This document shows, in pieces, positions 8,368 through 18,385 of a stretch of DNA of 33,760 bases; the stretch's first letter is position 1; each line of letters starts with the position of its first letter. The DNA is from Deltaproteobacteria bacterium (lineage in GTDB: Bacteria; Desulfobacterota; Binatia; DP-6). Location: positions 99,845 to 133,604 of the forward strand of contig VBKF01000103.1 of the NCBI GenBank assembly GCA_005888095.1. The letters run 5' to 3'. The notes below the pieces were generated by a model. The model was not told where the DNA came from, searched no databases, and was given only the letters and a program-made list of their open reading frames with translations. The position numbers and the translations under genes were made by a program.

Positions 8368-9093
8368 CTACCCGCTCGCCTCCGCCCGCTCAGCCCGCCA
8401 GTATAGCATGCGCTGGCAGCTCGGGCAGAGGATCACCTGTTCGTTGCGCTGGAGCTCGTTGATGAGCTGGGGCGGGACGCGCATGCGGCAGCCCTGGCAG
8501 GTGCCCTCGCGGATCTCGACCACGGCCAGCCCGCCGCGCCGCGAGAAGATCATCTCGTACTTGCGGCGCAGCTCGCCGTCGAGGCCCTCGACCAGCGCGT
8601 TGCGGACCGTCCGCTCTCGCTCGATCTCGCCCGACAGGCGCGACACCGTCTCGCGCAGCGCCGCGGCCTCGGTCTCCATGGCGGCCCGCAGCCGCGCTAG
8701 CTCCTCCTCGATGCCGCGCAGCTTGGCGCTCCCCGCTTCGACCTGCTCGAGCACGCCGATCAGCTCGGTCTCGATGGTGCCCGTCTCCTCCTTGAGGAGG
8801 TCGACCTCCCGCCGTGCCACGCCGAGGTCCTTGTCGCTGCGGATGCGCGCGAGGCGCATGCGCCGGTCCTTCAGCTTCGTCTCGTTGGCGGTAAGCCGCG
8901 TCTCGAGCTCTTGCTGCCGTGCGGTCACGACCCCCAGCTCCCCGCGGGCCGCCGCGGCGGCAGCGCTCTGCGCCTGGACCGCCTCCTCGAGCGCGGCGAC
9001 CCGGCCCTGCCCTTCCTCTACCGCGAGCGTCTTCGCGCGCAGGCTCTGGTCGATGACCTGGAGGTTCGCGAGTAGACCGATCTGCGTCGCCAA
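8368..9093 (-). CDS. Coiled-coil protein with C-terminal C4 zinc ribbon (DUF164/zf-RING_7 type)
   Basis: A 241-residue protein. Residues about 1-180 are almost continuous Ala/Glu/Leu/Arg-rich coiled coil. The C-terminus is a zinc ribbon with CQGC (Cys199, Cys202) and CPSC (Cys223, Cys226), including the family-typical MRVPPQLINELQ and ILCPSCQRMLYW. Proteins of this type are widespread; their function is poorly defined, with nucleic-acid or ribosome-associated roles proposed. The start is taken as TTG 9093 because GGAGGG lies 9 bases upstream. Earlier in-frame starts would run into the tRNA gene at 9150. It sits between the tRNA and rnpB on the same strand. Confidence 0.88.
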   Translation of the reverse strand: MATQIGLLANLQVIDQSLRAKTLAVEEGQGRVAALEEAVQAQSAAAAAARGELGVVTARQQELETRLTANETKLKDRRMRLARIRSDKDLGVARREVDLLKEETGTIETELIGVLEQVEAGSAKLRGIEEELARLRAAMETEAAALRETVSRLSGEIERERTVRNALVEGLDGELRRKYEMIFSRRGGLAVVEIREGTCQGCRMRVPPQLINELQRNEQVILCPSCQRMLYWRAERAEASG

Positions 9094-9149
9094 GTCTGAC
9101 GTCCCTCCGTTGTCCCCCGGCGTTGGTGACGGGCTCGCGCGGCCGACGG

Positions 9150-9223
9150 TGGGCCCAGTGCGACTCGAACGCACGACCTACCGGTTATGAGCCGGCAGCT
9201 CTGACCGCCTGAGCTATGGGCCC
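9150..9223 (-). tRNA. tRNA with CAT anticodon (probably tRNA-Ile2, possibly elongator Met)
   Basis: A 74-base cloverleaf on the minus strand. The acceptor stem is GGGCCCA with TGGGCCC, the D arm GCTC/GAGC, and the anticodon loop CTCATAA (anticodon CAT). The T arm carries GTTCGAGTC and the discriminator is A73 at 9150. No CCA is encoded: the next bases are CCG. The acceptor resembles tRNA-Ile more than elongator Met, which suggests an Ile2 species that needs lysidine modification, but sequence alone leaves this open. It lies 56 bases downstream of the rpoD stop. Confidence 0.92.
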
Positions 9224-9279
9224 ACCAGGCGGGGTGCGAGTGAAGCACCGAAGCGGCTCTTCTGCAAGCCTGGGCGGGC

Positions 9280-10950
<1,671 letters not shown>

Positions 10951-11011
10951 CTCTGGAAGCCTTCTCCGTTTGGTTACGCATCCGTGCGGTCCACCGCGAC
11001 ACCCTTCGACC

Positions 11012-12757
11012 TCAGGTGCGCGTCTTGTCCGTGAACTCCTGCCACTGCTGCCGGGCGGTGCGGGCCGCCATCTCGTCGCCGCGCGCCTCGGCGGCACGGA
11101 TCTCCTCCCGCAGGCGGCGCTGCGCGTCGCTCTCGCGCCGCCGGCGGATCGCGGCCACGCAGTCCGCGAACTCCTGCTCGCGATTCTCCCGCTCGGCTGG
11201 ATCGTCGCCGAGGAGCCGGGCCGCGACGCGGTCGCGGAGCGCGCGCGGCAGCGACTGGACGAGCGCCGCGGGCTCGGCCGCACCCGCCGCCGCGGCGATC
11301 GCCTCTGCGGTCGCACGCCACTCCGGATGCTGGAACTCGGCGATGACTCCCGCGTCCCGGACCCGCGCGGCGACGCTCGGGTCCGCCGCCATCAGCTCCA
11401 CGAGCAGCGCCTCGGGTCCGCGCGCTCCGCTCGCCGCCGGCACCGGCGCAGGCGGCTCCACCGCGCCCTCGCTGCGCAGCACCTCCTCGCGCACCCCGAG
11501 CCGCGCTGCCGCGAGCCGCGCCAGCACGTCGTGCTCGAACGGGTTCCGCACCTTCTTCAGGATGCGCGCGACCTCGCGCGCCGCCTCGGCCCGCCGTCCC
11601 ACCGCCGCGGCATCCGGGCCGGCCAGCTCGGTGACGTACGCGTCGACCAGCGGCACGGCGCCGGCGAGACAGCGCTCCAGGGCGGCCGCGCCGTGCGCGC
11701 GGACGTAGCTGTCCGGATCCTCGCCCGCGGGGAGGAAGGCGCCCTGCCCCCACAAGCCTGCCTCGACGAACACCGGGAAGCTGCGCGCCGCGGCCCGCCG
11801 GCCCGCCGCGTCGCCGTCGAAGCAGGCGATGACGCGTTCCGTGAAGCGCCGGAGCGTGCGCAGCTGCTCGACGGTGAGCGCCGTCCCGAGCGGGGCCACG
11901 GTCTCCGCCACGCCCGCCTCGGCGAGGGCGATCAGGTCGAGGTACCCCTCGACGACGATGGCGCGCCCCGTCTGCCGGATCGCATCCCGCGCCTGGCTGA
12001 GCCCGTAGAGGGTGTGCCCCTTGCGGAAGAGCGGGGACTCGGGCGAGTTCAGATACTTCGGTGGGGGGTCCCCGGCGGTGGGACGGCCCGGGAGCACGCG
12101 TCCCCCGAAGGCGACGATCCGCCCGCCCGCGTCCGAGATCGGGAACATGAGGCGGTCGCGGAAGCGATCGAGGAGACCGGACCCGGCGCCGGGGCGATCG
12201 CGGCGGAGCAGGAGGCCCGCGGTGAGGCAGTCCTCGACCGGGAACCCCTTGGCGCGCAGGTGTCGCCCGAGCGCCTCGCCGCTCGCCGGCGCGTAGCCGA
12301 GGCCGAAGCGGCGCACCGCCCCCTCGCCGACGCCCCGCTCGGCGAGGTAGGCACGGGCGCGGGCGCCCGCCGGGCCGGCGAGCTCGGCCTGGAAGAACGC
12401 CGCGGCGGCCGCGTTGACCGTGACGAGGGGCTCGCCACGGGGGCGCAACCCGCCCTCGTCCTCGGGCACCGGGATGCCGAAGCGCGCCGCCACGCGGCGC
12501 ACGGCGTCCGGGAACGGGAGCGACTCGACGCGCATGACGAACGAGAAGACGTCGCCGTGCTCGCCGCACCCGAAGCAGTGGAAGAAGCCGCGCTCCTCGC
12601 TCACCGTGAAGGAGGGTGTCTTCTCGGCGTGGAAGGGACAGAGCCCGACGAAGCTGCGCCCTCGCCGCCGGAGCGCGACGGCGTCGGACACGACCTCGAC
12701 CAGGCTGGCCCGTTCGCGGATACCTCGGATCGCGTCGTCGCGGATGCGGCCAGCCAT
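11012..12757 (-). CDS. dnaG: DnaG, DNA primase
   Basis: Makes RNA primers for replication. The 581 residues have the N-terminal CHC2 zinc-binding domain (Cys40, His43, Cys61, Cys64 in [12 protein letters not shown] and [12 protein letters not shown]). The central catalytic core carries a TOPRIM domain with VVEGYLD (about 268-274) and [10 protein letters not shown] (Asp314, Asp316). A C-terminal helical region (about 430-581), where DnaB helicase would bind, completes it. The ATG start at 12757 lies 8 bases after the cvpA stop, and rpoD follows 61 bases downstream, as in the classic macromolecular synthesis operon. Confidence 0.97.
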   Translation of the reverse strand: MAGRIRDDAIRGIRERASLVEVVSDAVALRRRGRSFVGLCPFHAEKTPSFTVSEERGFFHCFGCGEHGDVFSFVMRVESLPFPDAVRRVAARFGIPVPEDEGGLRPRGEPLVTVNAAAAAFFQAELAGPAGARARAYLAERGVGEGAVRRFGLGYAPASGEALGRHLRAKGFPVEDCLTAGLLLRRDRPGAGSGLLDRFRDRLMFPISDAGGRIVAFGGRVLPGRPTAGDPPPKYLNSPESPLFRKGHTLYGLSQARDAIRQTGRAIVVEGYLDLIALAEAGVAETVAPLGTALTVEQLRTLRRFTERVIACFDGDAAGRRAAARSFPVFVEAGLWGQGAFLPAGEDPDSYVRAHGAAALERCLAGAVPLVDAYVTELAGPDAAAVGRRAEAAREVARILKKVRNPFEHDVLARLAAARLGVREEVLRSEGAVEPPAPVPAASGARGPEALLVELMAADPSVAARVRDAGVIAEFQHPEWRATAEAIAAAAGAAEPAALVQSLPRALRDRVAARLLGDDPAERENREQEFADCVAAIRRRRESDAQRRLREEIRAAEARGDEMAARTARQQWQEFTDKTRT

Positions 12758-12765
12758 ACGCGTCC

Positions 12766-13293
12766 TCAGGCCCGCCGGTTGGCCGCGCCGGGGCCGGCGG
12801 GGCTCGAAGGGCTCAGGGTTCGTCCGACGCTCACCACGCCCGTGGCCAGGTCCGTCAGCGGCCGGCCGAGCCGTGAGGCCGCGATCACCTCGGCGAGCGC
12901 AGCGGACGGGACCAGGCGCTGGGCGAGCAGCAGCGCGAAGCCGAGGAGGGCCGCCCCCTTGGCGAGCCCGAAGACGGCCCCGGCGGCGCGGTTGAAGGTC
13001 ACGAGGAACAGCGCCCGGGCGACGCGGTCGGCCAAAGCGCCGAGCAGATGGGTAGCCAGGTTGACGGCGACGAAGAGCGCCGCGCAGCCGATCACATCGG
13101 CCAGGACCGGCCGCAGGAGATGGCGCACGACGAGCTCGGCCCCGAGAGCCGGGCCCCAGGCCGCCGCCGCGAGCCCTCCGGCGAGCAGCCCGACGAGCCC
13201 GACGCTCTCCCGGCAGAAGCCGCGTACGTATCCCCGGAGCGCGAAGGGAACCAAGAGGACGACGAGCAGCGCATCGACCTGGTTCACGGACAT
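12766..13293 (-). CDS. cvpA: CvpA family inner-membrane protein
   Basis: A 175-residue hydrophobic protein with about four membrane segments (around 5-25, 30-50, 65-85 and 100-125). It opens MSVNQVDALLVVLLVPFALRG and continues GYVRGFCRESVGLVGLLAGG, the usual CvpA pattern of a short helix then Arg-Gly. In E. coli CvpA is required for colicin V production and envelope homeostasis; its biochemical role is not settled. Here it is inserted between rpsU (51 bases upstream) and dnaG (8 bases downstream), so it is probably co-transcribed with the macromolecular synthesis operon. Confidence 0.85.
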   Translation of the reverse strand: MSVNQVDALLVVLLVPFALRGYVRGFCRESVGLVGLLAGGLAAAAWGPALGAELVVRHLLRPVLADVIGCAALFVAVNLATHLLGALADRVARALFLVTFNRAAGAVFGLAKGAALLGFALLLAQRLVPSAALAEVIAASRLGRPLTDLATGVVSVGRTLSPSSPAGPGAANRRA

Positions 13294-13344
13294 CCTCCCG
13301 GTCCGACGGGGGCGGCCGGACCCGGAGTGGAGCGGAGGGGGGGC

Positions 13345-13551
13345 CTAGACAGGCGTGCGGGCGGCGCGGCGCAGGGCGCGCTTGCGGGCCGCCATCGCCT
13401 TCTTCTTCCGCCTGACGCTTGGCTTCTCGTAATGCTCCCGCTTGCGCAGCTCGGCGAGAATGCCGGCTTTCTCACACTGTTTCTTGAAGCGACGGATCGC
13501 GCTCTCGATGGGCTCGTTCTCCTTGACCCGAACCCCTGCCATGCGCTGCAT
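13345..13551 (-). CDS. rpsU: Ribosomal protein bS21
   Basis: Small-subunit protein bS21, which helps initiation at the 16S 3' end. It has 68 residues and is very basic, with [19 protein letters not shown] and [14 protein letters not shown] typical of the family. The start may be ATG 13551 (MQRMAGV) or ATG 13542 (MAGV, the usual start); GGAGAGGGGG lies just upstream of both. First gene of the rpsU-cvpA-dnaG-rpoD operon. Confidence 0.95.
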   Translation of the reverse strand: MQRMAGVRVKENEPIESAIRRFKKQCEKAGILAELRKREHYEKPSVRRKKKAMAARKRALRRAARTPV

Positions 13552-13573
13552 TCACCCCCTCTCCGGGCTCCCG

Positions 13574-13596
13574 CCGCCGCGACGGCGCCGCGGCGG
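13574..13596. repeat. Hairpin in the rpsU leader
   Basis: An 8-base-pair perfect inverted repeat (13574-13581 with 13589-13596, 7-base loop) lies between the predicted rpsU promoter and its ribosome binding site. It could stabilise or regulate the leader, or help end transcription from the upstream phosphodiesterase gene. No T-run follows on either strand. Confidence 0.4.
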
Positions 13597-13615
13597 TGGA
13601 AGAGCGAAGAAGGGA

Positions 13616-13643
13616 CCATTAAGGAAAAGCCATGGTCAGTCAA
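13616..13643 (-). promoter_or_regulatory. Candidate promoter of the rpsU-cvpA-dnaG-rpoD operon
   Basis: On the minus strand TTGACT (13643-13638) and TAATGG (13621-13616) are separated by 16 bases, in a locally A/T-rich stretch that contrasts with its surroundings. The -35 overlaps the last codons of the upstream phosphodiesterase gene. The -10 is only a partial match, so this is a moderate call. Confidence 0.45.
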
Positions 13644-14394
13644 GGTCGGTTCGCGAACTTGTGCCCCGCCTGGCCGCACCGGCGGCCGCAATTTGCAAGA
13701 ATCGCTCCGGGAAATCGGTGAAGACGCCATCGACGCCCACCGCCACCAGGCGGTCGAAATCGGCTTGCGCATTCACCGTCCACACGCGGACGGCGAGCCC
13801 CGCAGCCCGCGCCGCCGCGACCGCCGGGGGGGTGGCCACCTCCTTGCGGAGATGCAAGGCTCTCGCACTGACGCGCTCCGCAAGGCGGATCGCGTGGGGC
13901 ACCGGCTCCTGCTCCCAGAGGATGGCGAGCGTCGCCGATGGCGCGCGGGCTCGCAGCCGCTCGAGGGCATGCCCCGCGAAGGACGAGAAGACGACGCGCT
14001 GGGCAGCCCCCGCCCGCTCGACGACGGCGAGCGCCCGGGCCTCGAGGCCGTCGTCGTCCCGCTCCGGCTTGAGCTCGACGTTCACGGGAAGCGGCACCGC
14101 GGCCAGGACCTCGGCGAGGGTCGGCACCCGCTCACCCGCGAAGGCGGTCCCGAACCAGCGTCCCGCATCCAGCCGGCGGAGCTCGGCCAGGGTGAGCGCC
14201 GAGAGCGGGCCGGCGCCGTCGGTGGTGCGCTCGAGCGTCGCGTCGTGGAACACCACCACCTCGCCGTCGCGCGTGAGCTGGACGTCGAGCTCGATCATGT
14301 CGGCGCCGAGCTCGACGGCGCGGCGGAACGCCGCCAGGGTGTTCTCGGGATGCGTGCCGCTGGCCCCGCGGTGGGCGATCACGAGGCAACGCAC
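13636..14394 (-). CDS. Glycerophosphodiester phosphodiesterase (GDPD family)
   Basis: Predicted to hydrolyse glycerophosphodiesters to glycerol 3-phosphate and an alcohol. From GTG 14394 the protein has 252 residues and no signal peptide, so it is probably cytoplasmic (UgpQ-like). It shows the complete active-site set: HRGASGTHPENT (His8, Arg9), ELDVQLTRDG (Glu35, Asp37), VFHD (His50) and NVELKPE, and ends with VWTVN and GVDGVFTDFP. The start is uncertain. GTG 14394 has GGGGAG close by, ATG 14445 would leave only nine bases to the divergent prmA, and a GTG inside CLVIAHRG is also possible. Confidence 0.9.
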   Translation of the reverse strand: MRCLVIAHRGASGTHPENTLAAFRRAVELGADMIELDVQLTRDGEVVVFHDATLERTTDGAGPLSALTLAELRRLDAGRWFGTAFAGERVPTLAEVLAAVPLPVNVELKPERDDDGLEARALAVVERAGAAQRVVFSSFAGHALERLRARAPSATLAILWEQEPVPHAIRLAERVSARALHLRKEVATPPAVAAARAAGLAVRVWTVNAQADFDRLVAVGVDGVFTDFPERFLQIAAAGAARRGTSSRTDLD

Positions 14395-14454
14395 GCGCTC
14401 CCCATAGGCGGCGCATGACTTTCCGTCAACCGATTCGCCTGGCATAGACGCGGC

Positions 14455-15300
14455 GTGGAGTGGCTGCTGCTGCGCGTGGCCGTGCCCCCCGCGACGGCCG
14501 AGCCGCTCGCCGACTTCCTCGTGGCCGAGGGGGCGCCGGCGGTCGTGCGCGAGACGGAGGGCGTGGCGCCGGACCGCGTCGTCGTCGAGGCGCACGTGCC
14601 CGCGAGCGCGCACACCCGCGTCGCGGCCGCCCTGGCCGGTTACCTGGCCGGCACGGGCGACGTGGCCATCGAGAGCGCCCCCCTCGCCGACGTCGACTGG
14701 GAGGGCGTTTTCCGCCGCCACCACCGTCCCGTGCTCGTCGGCCGCCGCCTCGCGATCGCCCCGCCGTGGGACGTGCCGGACGGCGGGGGCCGCGAGGTGA
14801 TCGTCATCGAGCCCGGCCAGGCGTTCGGCACGGGACAGCACGCCACCACGCGGATGTGCCTCGAGGCGATCGAGGCGGAGGTCACGGGCGGGCGGGTCGT
14901 CTCCGCCCTCGACGTGGGGACGGGCTCCGGCCTGCTGTCGGCGGCGCTCGCCCGGCTCGGCGTGCCGCGCGTGGTCGCCCTCGACGTCGACCCCGACGTC
15001 CTGCCGCGCGCCCGGGCGAACCTCGACCGGAACGGCGCGCCGGACGTCCGTCTCCTCTGCGGGCGCGCCGACGCCTGTCGCGGCCGCTTCGACCTGGTGG
15101 TCGCCAACCTGCTCGCCGACGCGCTCGTGCACGACGCCGCCGCGCTCGCCGCGGTGACGGCGGAGGAGGGTCACCTCGTGGTGTCGGGGCTGCTCGACAC
15201 CCAGGTGGAGACGGTGACCGCCGCCTTCCCCGCGTGGCGGACGGTGAGCGTGCGCGCCGAGGACCGCTGGCGCACGCTGACGCTCGCGCGGGCCGCGTAG
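14455..15300 (+). CDS. prmA: PrmA, ribosomal protein L11 methyltransferase
   Basis: SAM-dependent enzyme that methylates lysines and the N-terminus of ribosomal protein uL11. The 281 residues have an N-terminal substrate-recognition domain (1-about 80), the signature FGTGQHATTRMCLEAIE (124-140), SAM motif I LDVGTGSGLLS (152-162) and the VVANLLAD motif (about 216-223). The start GTG 14455 has no obvious Shine-Dalgarno sequence. Its last base is shared with the rsmE start (TAGTG), so the pair is translationally coupled. prmA-rsmE pairs are common. Confidence 0.95.
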   Translation: MEWLLLRVAVPPATAEPLADFLVAEGAPAVVRETEGVAPDRVVVEAHVPASAHTRVAAALAGYLAGTGDVAIESAPLADVDWEGVFRRHHRPVLVGRRLAIAPPWDVPDGGGREVIVIEPGQAFGTGQHATTRMCLEAIEAEVTGGRVVSALDVGTGSGLLSAALARLGVPRVVALDVDPDVLPRARANLDRNGAPDVRLLCGRADACRGRFDLVVANLLADALVHDAAALAAVTAEEGHLVVSGLLDTQVETVTAAFPAWRTVSVRAEDRWRTLTLARAA

Positions 15301-16004
15301 TGCTCCGCCTCTTCGTCCCGAGCACCCAGGCGGCCGGCGGCCGGGTCCGTATCAAGGGCGCCGAGCTGAGGCACCTGCGCACGCTGCGCCTCCGCCCCGG
15401 CGACGTCCTCGTCGTCTTCGACGAGCAGGGAGCCGAGCACGAGGTCCGCCTCGAGCGCGTCGGCGGCCGCGAAGCGTCGGCGGCGATCGTGGCGACGGCC
15501 CGGCCGGCGCGCGAGCCGCCCCTCGCGCTCGTGCTCGCGCCCGCGCTGCTCAAGAGCGCGAAGATGGACCTGGTGGTCCAGAAGGCCACCGAGCTCGGCG
15601 TGGCGCGCATCGCGACGGTCCGCTCGCGTCACACGATCGGCACCGGCCACCCCGAGCGGTGGCAGCGCATCGCCCTGGCCGCCGCGAAGCAATCGGGACG
15701 CACGGCCGTGCCGGTCGTGGACCCGCCGGTCGCGCTCGCCGACCTGGTGCGACAGCCGTGGCCGGGCGTGCGCGTGATCTGTTGGGAAGGCGAGCGTTCC
15801 ACTCGCCTTGCCGCCCTCCCTCCCCGGGCCGATGCGGCCATCATCGTGGTGGGCCCGGAAGGCGGCTTCGCCACGGACGAGGTGGGGGACGCGCGCGCCC
15901 ACGGCTTTACACCCGTTGGACTCGCGCCTCGCATCCTGCGCGCCGAAACTGCCGCCGTCGTCGCGGTCGCGCTATGCCTGCACCGGTGGGGCGACGTGGG
16001 CTGA
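15300..16004 (+). CDS. rsmE: RsmE, 16S rRNA m3U1498 methyltransferase
   Basis: SPOUT-class enzyme that N3-methylates U1498 of 16S rRNA. The 234 residues open LRLFVPSTQ, with an N-terminal PUA-like domain containing RIKGAELRHLRTLRLRPGD. The knotted C-terminal domain has QKATELGVARI (about 94-104), AAAKQSGRT, the SAM-site motif VVGPEGGF (183-190), and LAPRILRAETA (208-218). The GTG start overlaps the prmA stop by one base. Length and motifs are normal. Confidence 0.95.
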   Translation: MLRLFVPSTQAAGGRVRIKGAELRHLRTLRLRPGDVLVVFDEQGAEHEVRLERVGGREASAAIVATARPAREPPLALVLAPALLKSAKMDLVVQKATELGVARIATVRSRHTIGTGHPERWQRIALAAAKQSGRTAVPVVDPPVALADLVRQPWPGVRVICWEGERSTRLAALPPRADAAIIVVGPEGGFATDEVGDARAHGFTPVGLAPRILRAETAAVVAVALCLHRWGDVG

Positions 16005-16077
16005 GCGCGCGAAGTGGCGACCGCGTCCACGGCGGGAAGGGGCGCCGACTCGGCGACCCACGAAGAAACCCGGTAGT

Positions 16078-16092
16078 GGGTCAGTCTGACCC
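16078..16092. repeat. Palindrome GGGTCA-GTC-TGACCC near the transposase remnant
   Basis: A perfect 6-base inverted repeat around GTC lies about 65 bases past the 3' end of the RAYT-like pseudogene. RAYT transposases are known to act on short palindromic REP sequences, so this could be a REP-type end. Only one copy is seen in the window. The whole 16005-16157 gap otherwise holds no gene. Confidence 0.4.
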
Positions 16093-16157
16093 CGCGGCAG
16101 CTTTAGCAGGCGAAAGAGGCGGCCAGGTACCAGAGAGAGCGCTCTCAGCGGGCGTCC

Positions 16158-16948
16158 TCAGTAGCCTTCGGCGCGACGAGAGGTCACTTCACCACGGGTC
16201 CCCGCGTGCGCGTCGACCGCGCGCTCCGGGGTCAGGCCGGGGAGATCGAGCTCGCCCCGTTGCAACTGCCCTATCCGGCCGCGCCGACCCCGCGGCCGCT
16301 CGTCGATCCCGAGCAGACCGTGCCGGCGCCAGCCCACCGCGGCAAGCCAGGTGCGCGCGCGGACCACGGGCGCCGCGGCGGCCACGGTCGCGACGGCCTC
16401 CCGCCACCCGTCGAACCACAGCGCCGACGAGCACGGATCCAGGCCGCGTTCTCCCGCGCAGTGCTTCTGGCGATTCCTCAGCACATAGGCGATCGCGTTG
16501 TGCACCTCGCGCGGCGTCGTGAGCGCCCGGGCGTGGTACCGGTCACCCCAGACGGCGCCGCGGCGGCCGAGGGCGCGGTTGACCGCCCGCGCCATGCGGA
16601 TGACAAGGCCCCGGACGCCGCGGCCGAGCGCCCGTGTGTCATCGGCCTCGACGATCAGATGGACATGGTCGTCCTGAACACTGAAATGAAGGATCGGATC
16701 CTGAAGCCGCCGTGGGAGGCCGCGGCGAGCGCGCGGCGGACGACCGGAAAGACCCGTGCGGCTCGCAGGCAGCGGACGGTATGGCCGCTGCGGAGAGTGA
16801 CATGCACGGGGTACGCGGCGGTGTGTGCCGGCCGGGCCTGGTGCGGGACGCCCGGGCGGCGGCCCGGGGTGACCTTGCGGCCCGCGCCGGGGCGACGGCC
16901 GCCCCAGGTGCGCGGCTGAGGGAGCAACAGCTGCAAGGCGCAGGCCAT
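16158..16948 (-). pseudogene. REP-associated Y1 (IS200-like/RAYT) transposase, frameshifted
   Basis: Remnant of a single-domain HUH transposase. The N-terminal part, from ATG 16948, reads TWGGRRPGAGRK, PAHTAAYPVHVTLR and ASHGGFRI, then enters nonsense and stops. The rest continues in another frame with LHFSVQDDHVHLIVEA (the His-x-His metal site), ALGRRGAVWGDRYHAR and AIAYVLRNRQKH (candidate catalytic Tyr). The break coincides with a tandem GGATC-GGATC at 16691-16700. Deleting one 5-base unit joins GFRI directly to LHFSVQ and gives an uninterrupted 261-residue protein. The gene is therefore recently inactivated, unless the base count is a sequencing artefact. Confidence 0.88.
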
Positions 16949-16970
16949 CTTGTTTCGGCGATAATAGCAG

Positions 16971-16980
16971 GATAGCTATC
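16971..16980. repeat. Ten-base palindrome GATAGCTATC
   Basis: A perfect palindrome lies 22 bases upstream of the transposase remnant start, in a short A/T-rich patch (16959-16984) within otherwise very GC-rich DNA. It may be part of the transposase promoter or insertion boundary; there is no further support. Confidence 0.3.
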
Positions 16981-17087
16981 ATGTGCCAAGGCTGGCGGAC
17001 CGCCAGGAGGAAGGCTGGGGCAGCGGCTTCCGACCACCGACGCCAGTCGCCGTCGATCGCGAACGCGCAGCGGGACCGTCTGCGGGC

Positions 17088-17116
17088 TTGCCGCGTCCGG
17101 TGACCGGGCATAGCAT
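17088..17116 (+). promoter_or_regulatory. Candidate gshB promoter, possibly giving a near-leaderless transcript
   Basis: TTGCCG (17088-17093) and TAGCAT (17111-17116) are spaced by 17 bases. The predicted start site falls at about 17122-17124, directly before the ATG at 17125. No Shine-Dalgarno sequence is seen, which fits a leaderless message. Both hexamers are imperfect. Confidence 0.35.
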
Positions 17117-17124
17117 CCGAGCCG

Positions 17125-18108
17125 ATGCCGGCGTCGGCCCTCCGCATCCTCTACGTGATGGATCCCCTCGCGCGCATCCTGGTCGACAAGGACACCACCT
17201 TCGCGTTCATGCTCGAGGGCGAGCAACGGGGCCACGAGCAGTACCACTGCGGCATCGAAGACCTGTTCGCCGAGCAGGCGCGGCCCGTCGCCCGCGTCCG
17301 GCGGATGCACGCCCGGCGGGCCGATCCGCCCCACACGCTCCACGAGGAGCGGACGGTTCCGCTCGTCTGGTTCGACGTCGTCTTCATGCGCAAGGACCCG
17401 CCCTTCGACCTCGCCTACTACTTCGCCACGCAGCTGCTCGGCCTGGTCGATCCCCGCGTGACCTTCGTGCTGAACGACCCCCGAGGGCTGCGCGAGGCGA
17501 ACGAGAAGCTCTATGCCCTCCGCTTCCCGGACCTCGTGCCCGAGAGCCTGGTGAGCGCCGAGCCCGCGCGCCTGAAGGCCTTCATGGAGTCGCTCGGCGG
17601 CGAGATGATCGTGAAGCCGCTCGACGGCTACGGCGGCGCCGGGGTGTTCCACCTGCACCGCGCCGACCGCAACCTGAACGCGATCCTCGAGCTCTCGACG
17701 CGCGACGCGACGCGCCTCGTGATGGCACAGCGCTACCTGCCCGTGGTGCGCGAGCAGGGCGACAAGCGGCTCATCGTGCTCGCCGGCGAGCCGCTCGGCG
17801 CCGTCCGGCGCATCCCGCGCGAGGACGAGCACCGCGGCAACATCCACGTCGGCGGGCGGGTCGAGCGGGCGCCGGTCGACGCCCGCGACCGCGAGATCTG
17901 CCGGCGCATGGCGGAGCGGCTGAACGCCGACGGGCTCTACTTCGTCGGGCTGGACGTGATCGGCGGCCTAGTGACCGAGGTGAACGTCACGAGCCCGACG
18001 GGCGTGCAGGAGATCGACCGTCTCGACGGCGTCTGCCTGGAAGCGCGCGTGCTCGACTTCGTCGAGGCGCGCGCGGCGACGCTCGACCGCCGGGCGGCCG
18101 CTCACTGA
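17125..18108 (+). CDS. gshB: GshB, prokaryotic glutathione synthetase
   Basis: ATP-grasp enzyme that joins gamma-glutamylcysteine and glycine to form glutathione. The 327 residues follow the E. coli enzyme throughout: VMDPLARILVDKDTTFAFML (11-30), FMRKDPPFD (87-95), ANEKLYALRFPDLVPE (125-140), the ATP-binding KPLDGYGGAGVF (164-175), MAQRYLP, the GDKRLIVL strand, RGNIHVGG, VGLDVIG, and the metal/substrate-binding NVTSPTG near 291. The length is normal. No gshA is nearby, so the first step must be encoded elsewhere. The gene stands alone between the transposase remnant and a small HTH gene. Confidence 0.96.
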   Translation: MPASALRILYVMDPLARILVDKDTTFAFMLEGEQRGHEQYHCGIEDLFAEQARPVARVRRMHARRADPPHTLHEERTVPLVWFDVVFMRKDPPFDLAYYFATQLLGLVDPRVTFVLNDPRGLREANEKLYALRFPDLVPESLVSAEPARLKAFMESLGGEMIVKPLDGYGGAGVFHLHRADRNLNAILELSTRDATRLVMAQRYLPVVREQGDKRLIVLAGEPLGAVRRIPREDEHRGNIHVGGRVERAPVDARDREICRRMAERLNADGLYFVGLDVIGGLVTEVNVTSPTGVQEIDRLDGVCLEARVLDFVEARAATLDRRAAAH

Positions 18109-18245
18109 GCGGAGAGCGCGGTCGCGGCCAGGTAGCGCCACAGGCTCGTGCGCACCTGCCAGCGACCGTTGACGCGCTTGCCGACCGCGATCACCCGGCG
18201 GCGCGGGCTCATGCTCTTCGTCTGGCGGCCCTTCGTCTGCGTCAT
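18102..18245 (-). CDS. Small basic hypothetical protein (47 aa)
   Basis: A short open frame, not recognised. It reads MTQTKGRQTKSMSPRRRVIAV and goes on to GRWQVRTSLWRYLAA; strongly basic and unlikely to be membrane-bound. Support comes from the ATG at 18245 preceded by GGGGAGGGG about 6 bases upstream. It overlaps the convergent end of gshB by 7 bases. It could be chance in GC-rich DNA; a homologue search would decide. Confidence 0.3.
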   Translation of the reverse strand: MTQTKGRQTKSMSPRRRVIAVGKRVNGRWQVRTSLWRYLAATALSAQ

Positions 18246-18385
18246 CCCCAACCCCTCCCCTCGGGGGCCGGGAGAGCGAGTTCCGTGCCGCGCAGGCGCA
18301 GCCGGTCAGGTCACGGTTTTTCGGGCGATGACGCAGGAGGCCATGGCATCGGCCGCACCATTTCGCACGCTGTCGGCCATGGCGG

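Noticed and set aside
13636-15174. A 512-residue phosphodiesterase frame extending opposite prmA
   Set aside because: The N-terminal half is antisense to prmA; the enzyme domain begins at the HRG motif near 14394.
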